Notes: generated by a model from the sequence alone, not told the origin. A DNA stretch of 20,787 nucleotides from Candidatus Fermentithermobacillaceae bacterium UBA3951 (GCA_002385465.1 DGDN01000026.1:1-20787); one strand, 5' to 3'; counted from the stretch's first letter, positions 1-7,955 are shown. Numbers and translations: made by a program.

Positions 1-2
1 GG

Positions 3-1559
3 TCTATGCTGGTGAGGGTGAATCTCACGGAATCGGTCGCTTCCGAGCTCAGGAAAAGGTTCGTTGAAAGGACCATGGACATCCCCCTTAACCGGTACGA
101 CAGGTTGTCACGGTGGGATCTGGTTTCAAGGCTTACCGCGGATATAGGCGGGGCATCCCGCGTTCTTGCCGAAGCCCACGTTATCCTCTCTATGGTCCTT
201 AGAGCTGTGGGTGTAGTCTTGTTCTTGGTGTTTGTGGCTACCCGGCTGGGTATTGCGGTGATAGCGACACTAGCGCTTGCTGCCTTCATGAATTCCCGGG
301 CGGGAAGGGCCTTGGGAGGAGCAGGGAAGGAGTACCATGCTTCCTTGGGGTCTCTATCTTCTTACGCGCTCAACGCCCTCGAAGGACACGCAGTTATAAA
401 AGCCTTTAACGCTCAAGGATATGTCTCCGGCGCTTTCTCTGAACGAGTTCGGGCGGTCCGTGATAAGGGACTTTACCTGGCGGCGCGTGTGAGCGGGTCC
501 ATACTGGGGGCCTTCGGGGGAGCATCCTGCGTGGCACTCATGGCCTTCGGCTACGGCGCATACCTCACGGCGACCGGCCGGATAACGATAGGGGCGATGA
601 TAGCTTCATTCGTGTGCACGGACCACATAAGCCCCCTGGGTCGCCTGGGACAGAACTTCGCCGAACTAAAGAGGGGTATTGGCGCTTACTCGCGGGTCAA
701 GGAGATAACCGAAGCAGAGGTGGATGCCGACCTACCTGAAGACCCGGCAGCAGGCCGATTGGATATTTCAGCCGGCGACGCTTTGATCGTCGTAAAGGAC
801 CTTTCATACGAATATGAGCCCGGAGTCAAGGTGCTGAGAGACGTATCCTTTGAGGTAAGGCGAGGCCAGAAAGTCGCCGTTGTAGGCCGGAGCGGCTGCG
901 GCAAGAGCACCTTGATGAAAATCCTGGCAGGACTGTACCGGCCTGAGCCCGGACGCGTGTACATAGGCGGGTTGGATATGGCTTACCACCGCCTCGCGAG
1001 ACTAAGTGGAGAGGTGACCTATGTACCTCAAGAGCCCTTCCTCTTCGCTGGGTCGGTTGCGGATAATCTAGCGCTAGGACTCCTTGAACCGGTCGTAGAT
1101 TCGCAAGGGATGTCACCTAAGGTCCAAAGAGGCCTGGAGATGGCGGGTGCTCTGGGATTTGTACTTGAGAACGAGGAGGGCCTTTCGGCTCAAGTCGGCG
1201 AGCGCGGTTCGCTTCTTTCGGGCGGACAGAGGCAACGCCTGTGCCTCGCCCGCGGTTTTCTTAGAGACACGCCGGTCCTTCTACTGGACGAGCCGACCTC
1301 TTCGGTGGACAGAGAGACCGAAGCCGGGATCTTGTCGGCGATCGCTTCCCGGAAAGACCTTACGTGCTTCATCGTGACCCACCGGTTTGACGTGGCAGAG
1401 GTGTCTGACCTGGTGCTCGTAATGGATTCGGGCCTTCTGGTGGAGGCAGGTACCCACGAGGAACTCATGCGGCGGAAGGGTTTGTACTGGGCGCTTTTTA
1501 CCGGCGAGATCAGCCTATCAACGACGCCTTCGCCTCACGAAGGGAGTGATTCCCCGTGA
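3..1559 (+). CDS. ABC exporter half-transporter (permease + ATPase), 5' end outside window
   Basis: Fused membrane domain and ATPase of the type I exporter (ABCB/MsbA-like) family, expected in the cytoplasmic membrane; the substrate cannot be read from sequence. Numbering from the ATG at 6, the membrane part covers about residues 1-225 and the nucleotide-binding domain 260-500. Visible motifs are Walker A GRSGCGKS (294-301), Q-loop Q342, signature LSGGQ (404-408), Walker B VLLLDEP (424-430) with catalytic Glu429, and H-loop His459. The segment that normally lies near residue 100-130 of a ~580-residue exporter occurs here at 20-47, so roughly 80 residues with the first helices are missing. The frame is open to the window edge, so the gene very probably starts upstream. 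Its stop overlaps the GTG of the next gene (GTGA), which implies translational coupling and a heterodimeric exporter. Confidence 0.93.
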   Translation, partial: SMLVRVNLTESVASELRKRFVERTMDIPLNRYDRLSRWDLVSRLTADIGGASRVLAEAHVILSMVLRAVGVVLFLVFVATRLGIAVIATLALAAFMNSRAGRALGGAGKEYHASLGSLSSYALNALEGHAVIKAFNAQGYVSGAFSERVRAVRDKGLYLAARVSGSILGAFGGASCVALMAFGYGAYLTATGRITIGAMIASFVCTDHISPLGRLGQNFAELKRGIGAYSRVKEITEAEVDADLPEDPAAGRLDISAGDALIVVKDLSYEYEPGVKVLRDVSFEVRRGQKVAVVGRSGCGKSTLMKILAGLYRPEPGRVYIGGLDMAYHRLARLSGEVTYVPQEPFLFAGSVADNLALGLLEPVVDSQGMSPKVQRGLEMAGALGFVLENEEGLSAQVGERGSLLSGGQRQRLCLARGFLRDTPVLLLDEPTSSVDRETEAGILSAIASRKDLTCFIVTHRFDVAEVSDLVLVMDSGLLVEAGTHEELMRRKGLYWALFTGEISLSTTPSPHEGSDSP

Positions 1560-3340
1560 GGAGTGCGCGCCTCTCAGGGACCAAGGCGACGGGCCTCAAG
1601 GACCTTTGGAACGTAGTTGGCGGGGGAAAACCCCTTCTCATCGCGACGCTCTTGGTTGCCGTCGTCGACATGCTCGCTGATAGTATAGGGCTTTCCTGGA
1701 GCATCCGTCTGATTACCAACGCCGCGCTTTCAGCAGACCTTCAGGCGGTGTGGAGGGCAGTATGGTTCCTAATAGCCGTCTTGATCTGCAGGGCTTCTCT
1801 CGCGGCAGTAGGGCACTACATGGCCTCAAAGGTTGTAGAAGACGCTGCGCTAGACCTCAGAAAGGGGATTTTTCAGGCGGTAATACGCGGTAAGGCCGAA
1901 TATTTCGACACTCACGAGTCGGGTGACTTGATATCCAGGCTGCAAAATGACGTGGAAACCGCCAAAGAGGGAATCAGGGCTTTCGTGAACGGGACCAAGC
2001 AGATATACCTCATCGTCATGTCAATAACCTGGCTGTTCATCTGGAGCTGGCCCATGGCGGTGGGGCTCGTTGTGATGGCCGGAGTTTCTTTCTTGGGAAG
2101 CGCGCTGGTTGCGCGGCCGCTCAGGGTGACAGGACAGAGATACCAGGAGACGCTCGCAGCCGTATCCGAGTCGGCAACCAATATCTTCGGCGGGATCGCA
2201 GTCGTGAAGTCCTTGAGGGCCCAAGGAGAGGTGGGAAACCGGTTTGGGGCTGTAGCGGACGAACACTTGAGGACCGCCAGGCGGCGGGGCTTCTTCATGG
2301 CGATCCAGACGGGAGTGGTGATGACCGTTCCGTTTATCGGAATGGGCGGGATGCTGCTTCTTGCCGGGAACATGGTTTTCCGCGGTGAACTCACGCCTGG
2401 AGATGCAGCCGGTCTGGTCCAACTGTGCTCCAGGGCGTTCTTCCCCTTTAGCCGGCTGGGTGAGATCTGGGCGGGACTTCAGCAAAACCTCGCGGCCCTC
2501 CAAAGGGTTCAAGAAGCTTGTGCCATCCCCGGGGAGAGAGAAAGCGATGCCTCCGGTGAGGTCTCGGCTCCCGCCCAGGACAAGATGGTCGGTGTACCCC
2601 GATATCCATTGGGAGATGTATCCGGCGACGTACTTCCAAGCGCGGATCTCACAGCTGCTGAGCCTGTAGGTCCAGGCGGGATGGGGACCTCGCGCCTCAC
2701 TACACCCCCCGTCATAGAGTTTCGTGAGGTCAGGTTCGGATACGGTCCCAAGATGGTGCATGAAGGGCTTTCTTTCGTGGTCCCTGGCGGGGCCCGCGCC
2801 GCCATAGTCGGCCCCAGCGGTTCCGGGAAGAGCACTATATTCCGGCTGCTCCTGGGCATGTATGACCTTGCCTCGGGAGATATCCTCATAGACGGACGCA
2901 GCGTGTCTGCCATGCCGCTTAGGCTCCTCCGAAGCATGATTGCAGTAGTGCCTCAGGAGCCTTGGCTTATCCCGGGCACCGTCATGGAGAACATCTTGAT
3001 TGGCAGGCCCGATGCTACGGAAGAAGACGTAAGGCGCGCAGCTCAGGCAGCCAACGCAGCCGGGCTCATAGAGGGTCTCCCGGGCGGCTTCCACACCCTA
3101 CTCGAGGAGAGAGGGGCCAATCTCTCAGGCGGAGAGCGCCAGCGCATATGCGTGGCGCGGGCGTTCTTGAAAAATGCTCCCATCCTGCTACTCGACGAGC
3201 CGACCTCGGCAGTGGATGCCGAGTCGGAGCGGCTCATCAAGCAGGCAGTTGACACTCTGGCAAAGGGACGCACTGTGATCACCATCGCCCATACAAGGGC
3301 GATGGTCGATGCGGCCGATGTAGTCGTGACGCTGGGGTGA
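1556..3340 (+). CDS. ABC exporter half-transporter, partner of upstream gene
   Basis: Second half of a probable heterodimeric ABC exporter. The GTG start at 1556 overlaps the previous stop by four bases and has an AAGGGAG ribosome binding site at 1540-1546. The membrane domain covers about residues 20-320. The ATPase domain begins near 386 with Walker A GPSGSGKS (419-426), Q467, signature LSGGE (523-527), Walker B ILLLDEP (543-549) and H-loop His579. Both partners keep the catalytic Glu, so neither site is obviously degenerate. Two oddities: the linker between membrane and ATPase domains (about 325-385) is long and rich in Gly, Pro, Ser and Ala, and the protein ends at VVVTLG, just after the H-loop strand. 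It therefore lacks the usual 20-30 residue tail that its partner has. Substrate unknown. Confidence 0.93.
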   Translation: MRSARLSGTKATGLKDLWNVVGGGKPLLIATLLVAVVDMLADSIGLSWSIRLITNAALSADLQAVWRAVWFLIAVLICRASLAAVGHYMASKVVEDAALDLRKGIFQAVIRGKAEYFDTHESGDLISRLQNDVETAKEGIRAFVNGTKQIYLIVMSITWLFIWSWPMAVGLVVMAGVSFLGSALVARPLRVTGQRYQETLAAVSESATNIFGGIAVVKSLRAQGEVGNRFGAVADEHLRTARRRGFFMAIQTGVVMTVPFIGMGGMLLLAGNMVFRGELTPGDAAGLVQLCSRAFFPFSRLGEIWAGLQQNLAALQRVQEACAIPGERESDASGEVSAPAQDKMVGVPRYPLGDVSGDVLPSADLTAAEPVGPGGMGTSRLTTPPVIEFREVRFGYGPKMVHEGLSFVVPGGARAAIVGPSGSGKSTIFRLLLGMYDLASGDILIDGRSVSAMPLRLLRSMIAVVPQEPWLIPGTVMENILIGRPDATEEDVRRAAQAANAAGLIEGLPGGFHTLLEERGANLSGGERQRICVARAFLKNAPILLLDEPTSAVDAESERLIKQAVDTLAKGRTVITIAHTRAMVDAADVVVTLG

Positions 3341-3497
3341 CGTCTGTAGGTGCGAAGCAGGTCCCGGAGGAATCGGATGCATGCGCCGAGGTTCGGGCAC
3401 TCGAAAAGGACCTGCCCGCCTTCGGCTCAGGCGACCGAGTTGATCTTCTGCCCATGAAAGCCCCTGTGAAAGACCCTACGAAAACCCCGCGGAGACA

Positions 3498-3521
3498 ATC
3501 GGGCTGCCGATCCTTCTTATT
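3498..3521 (+). terminator. Weak hairpin with T-rich tail
   Basis: A short inverted repeat, ATCGG-GCTG-CCGAT at 3498-3511, is followed on the + strand by CCTTCTTATTT. It lies about 160 bases after the ABC operon and just past the convergent ferritin-like gene's stop. The stem is only 5 bp, so this is a guess. The rest of 3341-3497 holds nothing else I can recognise. Confidence 0.2.
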
Positions 3522-3933
3522 TACGGCAGAGCCCGGTTTCTTGCAGGAGAATGAAAAGCCTGACGTGTCCGTATTCGTCTCCCAGGATGCTGAGCAGCAC
3601 AGAACGCGCATGCGGTGTCGGGGCCATTGCGGCCAGTTCCGCGTACTCGCAGACCGCTCCGAATTCTCCCTCGATGGCCCGCGCAAGGTCCTCGGGGCAG
3701 ATGGTCTTTGCAGCTGGCGACGCTCCGGGGAGCCGGTAGGATGTCGGGTGATCCAGCAAAGCCGCAAGCATCTGGGCGTGCCGGTACTCGTCGGCCGATG
3801 CCGTCGCAAAGATATCTCCGCACAGCGTCCCGGGAACCATTGCAGCCAGGTGGCGGTAGAAGGCGCTGGTGTTGCATTCATCCTGGATGGCTCTCCTTAT
3901 CCCCAAGTAGTAATCGCTGTATCTGTTATCCAC
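3517..3933 (-). CDS. Ferritin-like (rubrerythrin-fold) diiron protein, 138 aa
   Basis: Small all-helical protein with the ligand pattern of a ferritin-like four-helix bundle: Glu19 in helix 1, E49-x-x-H52 in helix 2, Glu90 in helix 3 and E120-x-x-H123 in helix 4. This pattern is what separates the real frame from the open frame on the opposite strand. It lacks a rubredoxin domain, so it is not a classical rubrerythrin. Likely roles are peroxide reduction or iron handling; the exact function is unknown. The GTG start at 3931-3933 follows GGGAG/GAGTGAGG on the coding strand. It is a single gene, convergent with the ABC exporter pair, with the 31-bp repeat array about 110 bases upstream. Confidence 0.8.
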   Translation of the reverse strand: MDNRYSDYYLGIRRAIQDECNTSAFYRHLAAMVPGTLCGDIFATASADEYRHAQMLAALLDHPTSYRLPGASPAAKTICPEDLARAIEGEFGAVCEYAELAAMAPTPHARSVLLSILGDEYGHVRLFILLQETGLCRK

Positions 3934-4040
3934 TGTTCCTCACTCCCAAACTGACTTCTTTACATAATATGCCTTCGTGTCTACCGGGGTTCGGGGAGTG
4001 AGGAGGCTTACCGTGTTTGAAGTTGGGCCGGTCCCGGCCG

Positions 4041-4317
4041 GGTCATGTACAAAAGGTAAGTGTTCACGGCGGGTTAGGTACAAAAAGTAAGCGTTCACGG
4101 CGGGTTAGGTACAAAAGGTAAGTGTTCTCGGGCGAGTCACGTACAAAAAGTAAGCGTCCTCGGCGCGTCATGTACAAAAGGTAAGTGTTCGCGGCGGGTC
4201 ATGTACAAAAAGTAAGCGTTCACGGCGGGTTAGGTACAAAAGGTAAGTGTTCTCCGGCGAGTTACGTACAAAAAGTAAGCGTCCTCGGCGGGTCATAAAC
4301 AAAAGGTAAGTGTTCAG
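4041..4317. repeat. Tandem array of nine ~31-bp units with 125-bp super-period
   Basis: Nine units each carry a core GTACAAAARGTAAGYGTYC. The core TACAAAA (or its equivalent) begins at 4048, 4079, 4110, 4142, 4173, 4204, 4235, 4267 and 4298, so the spacing is 31 or 32. Odd units read AAAAGGTAAGTG and even units AAAAAGTAAGCG without exception. Unit n and unit n+4 are always exactly 125 bp apart and share the same flanking variants (ATG-, AGG-, ACG- before TAC). The last unit is degenerate (TAAAC for GTAC). Every unit has stop codons, so it is not coding. It lies between the 3' end of the PLP enzyme gene and the 5' end of the ferritin-like gene. It could be a remnant of a transposable element end carrying repeated transposase sites, a regulator-binding array, or a minisatellite; no transposase gene is nearby. 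Confidence 0.95.
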
Positions 4318-4336
4318 CGCAGCTCACCGAGCGAGC

Positions 4337-5698
4337 TCACGGACAAAGCCGGCAGAAAGGCCAAGGATGGCTTTGGGCGAACAGTGCCCCCATACCTCCG
4401 GTGTGGAAGCACGCGGCGGGGCCATCAAGTCTGGTGTCCTCTCGTCCGACTAAGTCCAGGAACCCTGCCACAGTCTTCGACGTATATACGTTTTCCAGGA
4501 TGATACCTTCTTGGACGGCGAGCAACCGGGCTGTTTCTCGTGACTCTGGGGTCGGAATCGCGTATCCTTCTCCGAGGTAGCGGTCGTGGATGGTCATAAC
4601 ATCAGCCGGAGAAACAGGTGGCCGGAGGCCGAGGACGTCCTCAATCCCGGCGGTGAGATCTGCTATCCTCCGGCGCAGCTCGCCTTCAGGGTACTCGACG
4701 CTTATGACGTGGACGTGGAAGGGAGCACCTAGTGCTGCCGCTCCGAAGACCAGTCCCGATGCAGTGCCGCCCATGGCGCCCACTATAGCTACGTGTTGAA
4801 AGTGGAGTTCCATGGCTTCCGACTGGGCCAACAGTTCAAGGGCGGCCTCTACGTATCCCAATGCTCCCACCGGCGTAGAAGCCCCATTGTGGATCACATA
4901 GGGGACGGAACCTTGAGACCGGAGCCTCGCGGCGAAGTCATCCATGGCTGCGGCGCGTTCCTCTTCAGACACAGGGCCGAGAAAGACTTCTTGTGCGCCG
5001 AAGACTGTATTGAGAAGCATATTTCCCGCTATCGCATCCGATTCGGGGCGTGTATCGTTGTGGACGAGCATGCAGCGCAGGCCAGCTTTGGCGCAGGCTG
5101 CCGCGGTCAAGGAGCACAGGTTCGACTGGAGGCCTCCTCCGGTTATGACGACATCTGCTCCCAGCGATACGGCTTCTCCCAGCAGGTACTCCAAGCCCCT
5201 GACTTTGTTTCCGCCGAGGGAGACGCCTGTGAGGTCATCGCGCTTCAAGTAGAGATGGTTCCGGCCAAGGTATCTCTCGATGTTGTTGAGCCTGGTGAGG
5301 GGGGTGGGGAAGTGGCCCAACGGCACTCTTGGACGCGCTTCGAGCGCAGTCAGGAGTCTTGCAGCGTGCGTGCCCAGTGACTTTCCTGGTCTTGCGCCGT
5401 GGCTGCCCAGTGGCTGTCTTGGTCTTGCGGCATGCCTGCCTAGCGGCTGTCTTGGTCTTGCGCCGTGCCTGCCTAGCGGCTCTCCTGGCCTTATGGCGTG
5501 CGTGCCCAGTGACTCTTCTGGTTTTCCGCCGTGCTTACCCAATTCCGCGGCTTGCACCGTATCCGGTCTCTCTTCAAGTCGCTCTCCAGGTCTCGCGCCC
5601 AACCTCGTGCTCGGGGCCGTGACCAATCTCTCTGCCAAGCTCGCGCCCGGTCTGCGGATGCCCCTCAATCTGTTGTCGCATGTCCTCGAATCTCTCAA
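4337..5698 (-). CDS. PLP-dependent D-cysteine desulfhydrase / ACC deaminase family enzyme with repeat N-terminus
   Basis: Fold-type II PLP enzyme of the family containing D-cysteine desulfhydrase (D-cysteine to pyruvate, H2S and ammonia) and ACC deaminase; the substrate cannot be fixed by eye. The core starts near residue 121 (RPRVPLGHFPTPL). The PLP lysine is probably Lys165 in LGGNK, followed by the substrate/cofactor loop GGGLQSN, and it ends with a family-like HTGG segment. The core is of usual length (~330 aa). The extra ~110 N-terminal residues contain at least five 11-residue repeats such as ARPRQPLGRHA at 58-112. The TTG start at 5698 is supported by GGAGG eight bases upstream, and no good start lies nearer the core, so the repeats appear to be translated. 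The gene diverges from the DUF362 gene across a ~294-base shared promoter region in which I see no convincing promoter. Confidence 0.88.
   Translation of the reverse strand: MRDSRTCDNRLRGIRRPGASLAERLVTAPSTRLGARPGERLEERPDTVQAAELGKHGGKPEESLGTHAIRPGEPLGRHGARPRQPLGRHAARPRQPLGSHGARPGKSLGTHAARLLTALEARPRVPLGHFPTPLTRLNNIERYLGRNHLYLKRDDLTGVSLGGNKVRGLEYLLGEAVSLGADVVITGGGLQSNLCSLTAAACAKAGLRCMLVHNDTRPESDAIAGNMLLNTVFGAQEVFLGPVSEEERAAAMDDFAARLRSQGSVPYVIHNGASTPVGALGYVEAALELLAQSEAMELHFQHVAIVGAMGGTASGLVFGAAALGAPFHVHVISVEYPEGELRRRIADLTAGIEDVLGLRPPVSPADVMTIHDRYLGEGYAIPTPESRETARLLAVQEGIILENVYTSKTVAGFLDLVGREDTRLDGPAACFHTGGMGALFAQSHPWPFCRLCP
5363..5527 (-). repeat. 33-bp tandem repeat, five in-frame units
   Basis: Five consecutive 33-bp units encode residues 58-112 of the PLP enzyme (consensus ARPRQPLGRHA). 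Spacing is exactly 33 bp, so the frame is kept. More degenerate copies seem to extend further toward the start. The catalytic core's own first segment, ARPRVPLGHF (121-130), matches the unit, which suggests that the array grew from it. Confidence 0.9.
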
Positions 5699-5992
5699 CT
5701 CGCTCGCCTCCGGCTGTGGACGTTTCCGGCGTTTCCGCGGCCAAGCCGCTCCTATGCCTGTCCGACCTGCTTATCACAGTTCTCTTGAGATGTAAGGCAG
5801 TCCTACTTCTGGGGCATCTGCTTTGGTAAGAACTTTAGCAACCTGCCTAGCAGTTTGTAAGGAGACACACCCTCCGGTTCATCCGTGAAGGTTAGGTTCT
5901 TGTCCGGCCCTACCCGTGTGACAGCCACGAAGCGCCCTGGGATTTCCCGGCCATGGTACTATGGATATATCCTCTATTTGGAGTGGTGTCCT

Positions 5993-7141
5993 TTGGCGCG
6001 AGTCCCTGTCGCTCTAGTAAGATGTGATTCCTACGATCCGGAGGCAGTCCGCGCGGCAGTAGAGAGAGCTTTTCGCCTGCTGGGAGGAGTGGAGAGCCTG
6101 TTACCCAGTAAGGGGACGTGCCTCGTAAAGCCCAACCTCTTATCACCCTCGAGGCCGGAACTGGCCATCACTACCCACCCGGAGGTCGTGAAGGCAGTGG
6201 TCACCGAGGTGCAAAAGGTTGCCGAAGGAGTAGTCGTGGGAGACAGTCCGGGCAGGGGCGATACCCTCGGCGCGGCCGAGGCATCCGGTGTCGCTCAGGC
6301 CTGTAGAGATGTGGGCGCTTGTGTAATCTCCTTTGATGAGGGTCTGGACGTCAAGCTACCTGAGGGCCGGTTGTGCAAGGAATTCTTCTTGGCCCTTCCG
6401 GTCGTGCAGGCGGAAGCAGTGGTTAGCGTGGCCAAGATGAAAACCCATGGCTTCATGGGATACACGGGAGCAGTCAAGAACCTGTACGGGTGCATTCCGG
6501 GTACGCTGAAGGCCAAGTACCACCTTCGCTATCAGGGAAAAGAAGAGTTTGGACTAATGCTGCTTGACCTCCTTGCAGCCGTGAAACCCGCGGTGTCTGT
6601 CCTGGATGCCGTTGTGGCGATGGATGGTGACGGACCTTCCCACGGGAGGCCCCGTCCCTTTGGAGCGATCCTGGTTTCTACCGACCCGGTAGCCGTCGAT
6701 TCTGTCGCTCTCCGTCTAGCGGGGGTGGAGCCTACGGTGGTTCCGTACCTCAAGGCTGCAGCCGAGCATGGAGCCGGGGCGGTTGCGAAAGAGGACGTGG
6801 AGGTAGTGGGTGATCCTCCCGGTTCCTTCGCAATCAAAGATTTCCGCATGCCGAGCGGCAACCGGCACAGGTCTCTTCTCAGGTTCGGCGGATTTATGAA
6901 AAAGTCGATTACCGCAAGACCCGTAGTCAACATGATGAAGTGCACCGGGTGTGCCGTGTGCCAGAAGTCCTGTCCTCCGCAAGTGATTTCCATGTCCCAG
7001 AAAAAGGCGGTAATCGATCACGGTAGGTGCATACGATGCTACTGCTGCCACGAGATGTGCCCTTCCGGGGCCATTGACCTTCGAATGGGGTTGGTTGCCA
7101 GGGCGCTCGATAGGTTTATCGATTCGCTGGCGCGGAAGTAG
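5993..7141 (+). CDS. DUF362 domain protein with two C-terminal [4Fe-4S] clusters
   Basis: An N-terminal DUF362 domain (about residues 3-290; motifs VKPNLL at 46-51, VVGDSPGRGD at 81-90, KMKTHG at 148-153) is joined to a bacterial ferredoxin domain. The latter has C317-x2-C-x2-C-x3-C327 and C346-x2-C-x2-C-x3-C356, so two [4Fe-4S] clusters are expected. DUF362 proteins are poorly characterised cytoplasmic iron-sulfur proteins, and an electron-transfer role is inferred from the clusters. I prefer the TTG at 5993 because the conserved domain begins there (ARVPVALVR) and GGAG lies nine bases upstream. The frame is open back to a GTG at 5885, but those 36 residues are not family-like. A perfect palindrome GGATATATCC lies at 5963-5972, just before the gene. 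An extra Cys (351) sits inside the second cluster motif. Confidence 0.88.
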   Translation: MARVPVALVRCDSYDPEAVRAAVERAFRLLGGVESLLPSKGTCLVKPNLLSPSRPELAITTHPEVVKAVVTEVQKVAEGVVVGDSPGRGDTLGAAEASGVAQACRDVGACVISFDEGLDVKLPEGRLCKEFFLALPVVQAEAVVSVAKMKTHGFMGYTGAVKNLYGCIPGTLKAKYHLRYQGKEEFGLMLLDLLAAVKPAVSVLDAVVAMDGDGPSHGRPRPFGAILVSTDPVAVDSVALRLAGVEPTVVPYLKAAAEHGAGAVAKEDVEVVGDPPGSFAIKDFRMPSGNRHRSLLRFGGFMKKSITARPVVNMMKCTGCAVCQKSCPPQVISMSQKKAVIDHGRCIRCYCCHEMCPSGAIDLRMGLVARALDRFIDSLARK

Positions 7142-7156
7142 GCGAGCAGAAAAGCG

Positions 7157-7336
7157 CGCAGGCAAGAAAGTGGGCAAAGAAGACGCAGGCAAGCAGGAAG
7201 GCGGGCAAGAACGCGGGCAGACAACAAAGCAGCCGAGAAAGAACGAGGGCGAGCAAGAACGAAAGCAAACATAGAAGTAGGTAGGTAAGAATAGGCAGCC
7301 AAGAAGTAGATTGGTAAGAATGCGAACAAACATGGA
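7157..7336. repeat. Purine-rich degenerate repeat, ~27-33 bp period
   Basis: The gap between the DUF362 and C_GCAxxG genes is strongly purine-rich on the + strand. It can be parsed into about six diverged units that start CGCAGGCAAG, CGCAGGCAAG, CGCGGGCAGA, CGAGGGCGAG, GTAGGTAGGT and GTAGATTGGT, most ending in AAGAA. Divergence increases to the right. No promoter is visible and no gene is supported here. Confidence 0.6.
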
Positions 7337-7347
7337 TTGGGAAGAGG

Positions 7348-7818
7348 GTGGCGGAGTTGACCGGGACCGACAACGGCGACAAGATCGCGGGCCTTCTTGA
7401 GAGAGCCCACGAAATGCGACTCAAAGGTCTTAACTGCGCCGAGACGGCGATTTGGGCGTTGGGCCAGTACTGGAATAATGACCTCAATACGTCGTACGGG
7501 ACGGGGCTCGGCGGAGGCGTCGCCAGGCTAGGTGAGACCTGTGGAGCACTGACAGGTGCCATCGTGGCTTTGGGCGCCAAGGTTGGGCGGACCGATCCCG
7601 CAGACAGCACGAAGAAGGCGTTGTGCTATCGCCTGGGGCAGGAAGTGGCACGAGAGTTCAAAGATGAGATAGGCACTACCCAGTGCAAGGACATCATTGG
7701 CTTCGTGCCGTCCGGGGAAGGGATCCAAGCGCGGTGGTCACAGCAGTTTAGGACCGGAGGTTGCGGAAAAGCCATTGAGGTGGCAATTAAGGCCGCAATC
7801 CGGGTCATGGAAGGTTAA
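7348..7818 (+). CDS. C_GCAxxG_C_C family protein (putative redox-active cysteines)
   Basis: A 156-residue protein resembling the C_GCAxxG_C_C family, which is named after its conserved cysteine pattern and is frequent in anaerobes. Seen here are GLNCAET (Cys30), GLGGGVARLGETCGALTG (Cys65) and two further C-terminal cysteines (113 and 139). The family's biochemical role is not established; cofactor or metal binding has been suggested from the cysteines. It is probably soluble, with no signal peptide. The start is uncertain: the GTG at 7348 has little room for a ribosome binding site, whereas the TTG at 7357 has GAGGG eight bases upstream and would give a protein three residues shorter. It follows the DUF362 iron-sulfur gene in the same direction after a 206-base repeat-containing gap, so co-transcription is possible but unproven. 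Confidence 0.8.
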   Translation: MAELTGTDNGDKIAGLLERAHEMRLKGLNCAETAIWALGQYWNNDLNTSYGTGLGGGVARLGETCGALTGAIVALGAKVGRTDPADSTKKALCYRLGQEVAREFKDEIGTTQCKDIIGFVPSGEGIQARWSQQFRTGGCGKAIEVAIKAAIRVMEG

Positions 7819-7884
7819 GACGAAAGGTCGCCACGCCTCCTAGGGAGTCGGCGATTGGAACCATGGAAGGGCAAGGCCCAGGAG

Positions 7885-7910
7885 AAGGGGCAGGATGGCC
7901 CGCCCCTTTT
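7885..7910 (+). terminator. Rho-independent terminator candidate after C_GCAxxG gene
   Basis: The inverted repeat AAGGGGC (7885-7891) and GCCCCTT (7902-7908) has a 10-base loop and ends in TTTT on the + strand, 67 bases after the stop at 7818. It would also fold on the other strand, after cotJC, but the tail there is not T-rich. Confidence 0.5.
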
Positions 7911-7955
7911 CGCAAAGGACGGCCGCCAAGATCGACGCCGGCTTGCCTGCCGGGA

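Noticed and set aside
2021..3094. Long open frame (357 codons) on the minus strand within the second ABC gene
   Set aside because: It is antisense to a clearly recognisable ABC transporter and its product is low-complexity with no family features; long antisense frames are common in GC-rich coding DNA.
3337..3954. Open frame on the plus strand directly after the ABC operon, starting with a GTGA overlap
   Set aside because: No ribosome binding site, and most of it is antisense to the ferritin-like gene, whose metal-ligand motifs are convincing. Its first part is kept only as a possible frameshifted ABC tail.
4041..4317. CRISPR array
   Set aside because: Units are 31 bp head to tail with no unique spacers, and no cas genes are present.
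5280..5795. Plus-strand frame of 171 codons with repeated CLPSGCLGLA-like sequence
   Set aside because: It is the complement of the 33-bp repeat inside the PLP enzyme gene, and the minus-strand frame continues into the conserved enzyme core.
7116..7610. Minus-strand frame with a hydrophobic Leu-rich segment
   Set aside because: The Leu-rich stretch is the complement of the purine-rich repeat, and the rest is antisense to the C_GCAxxG family gene.
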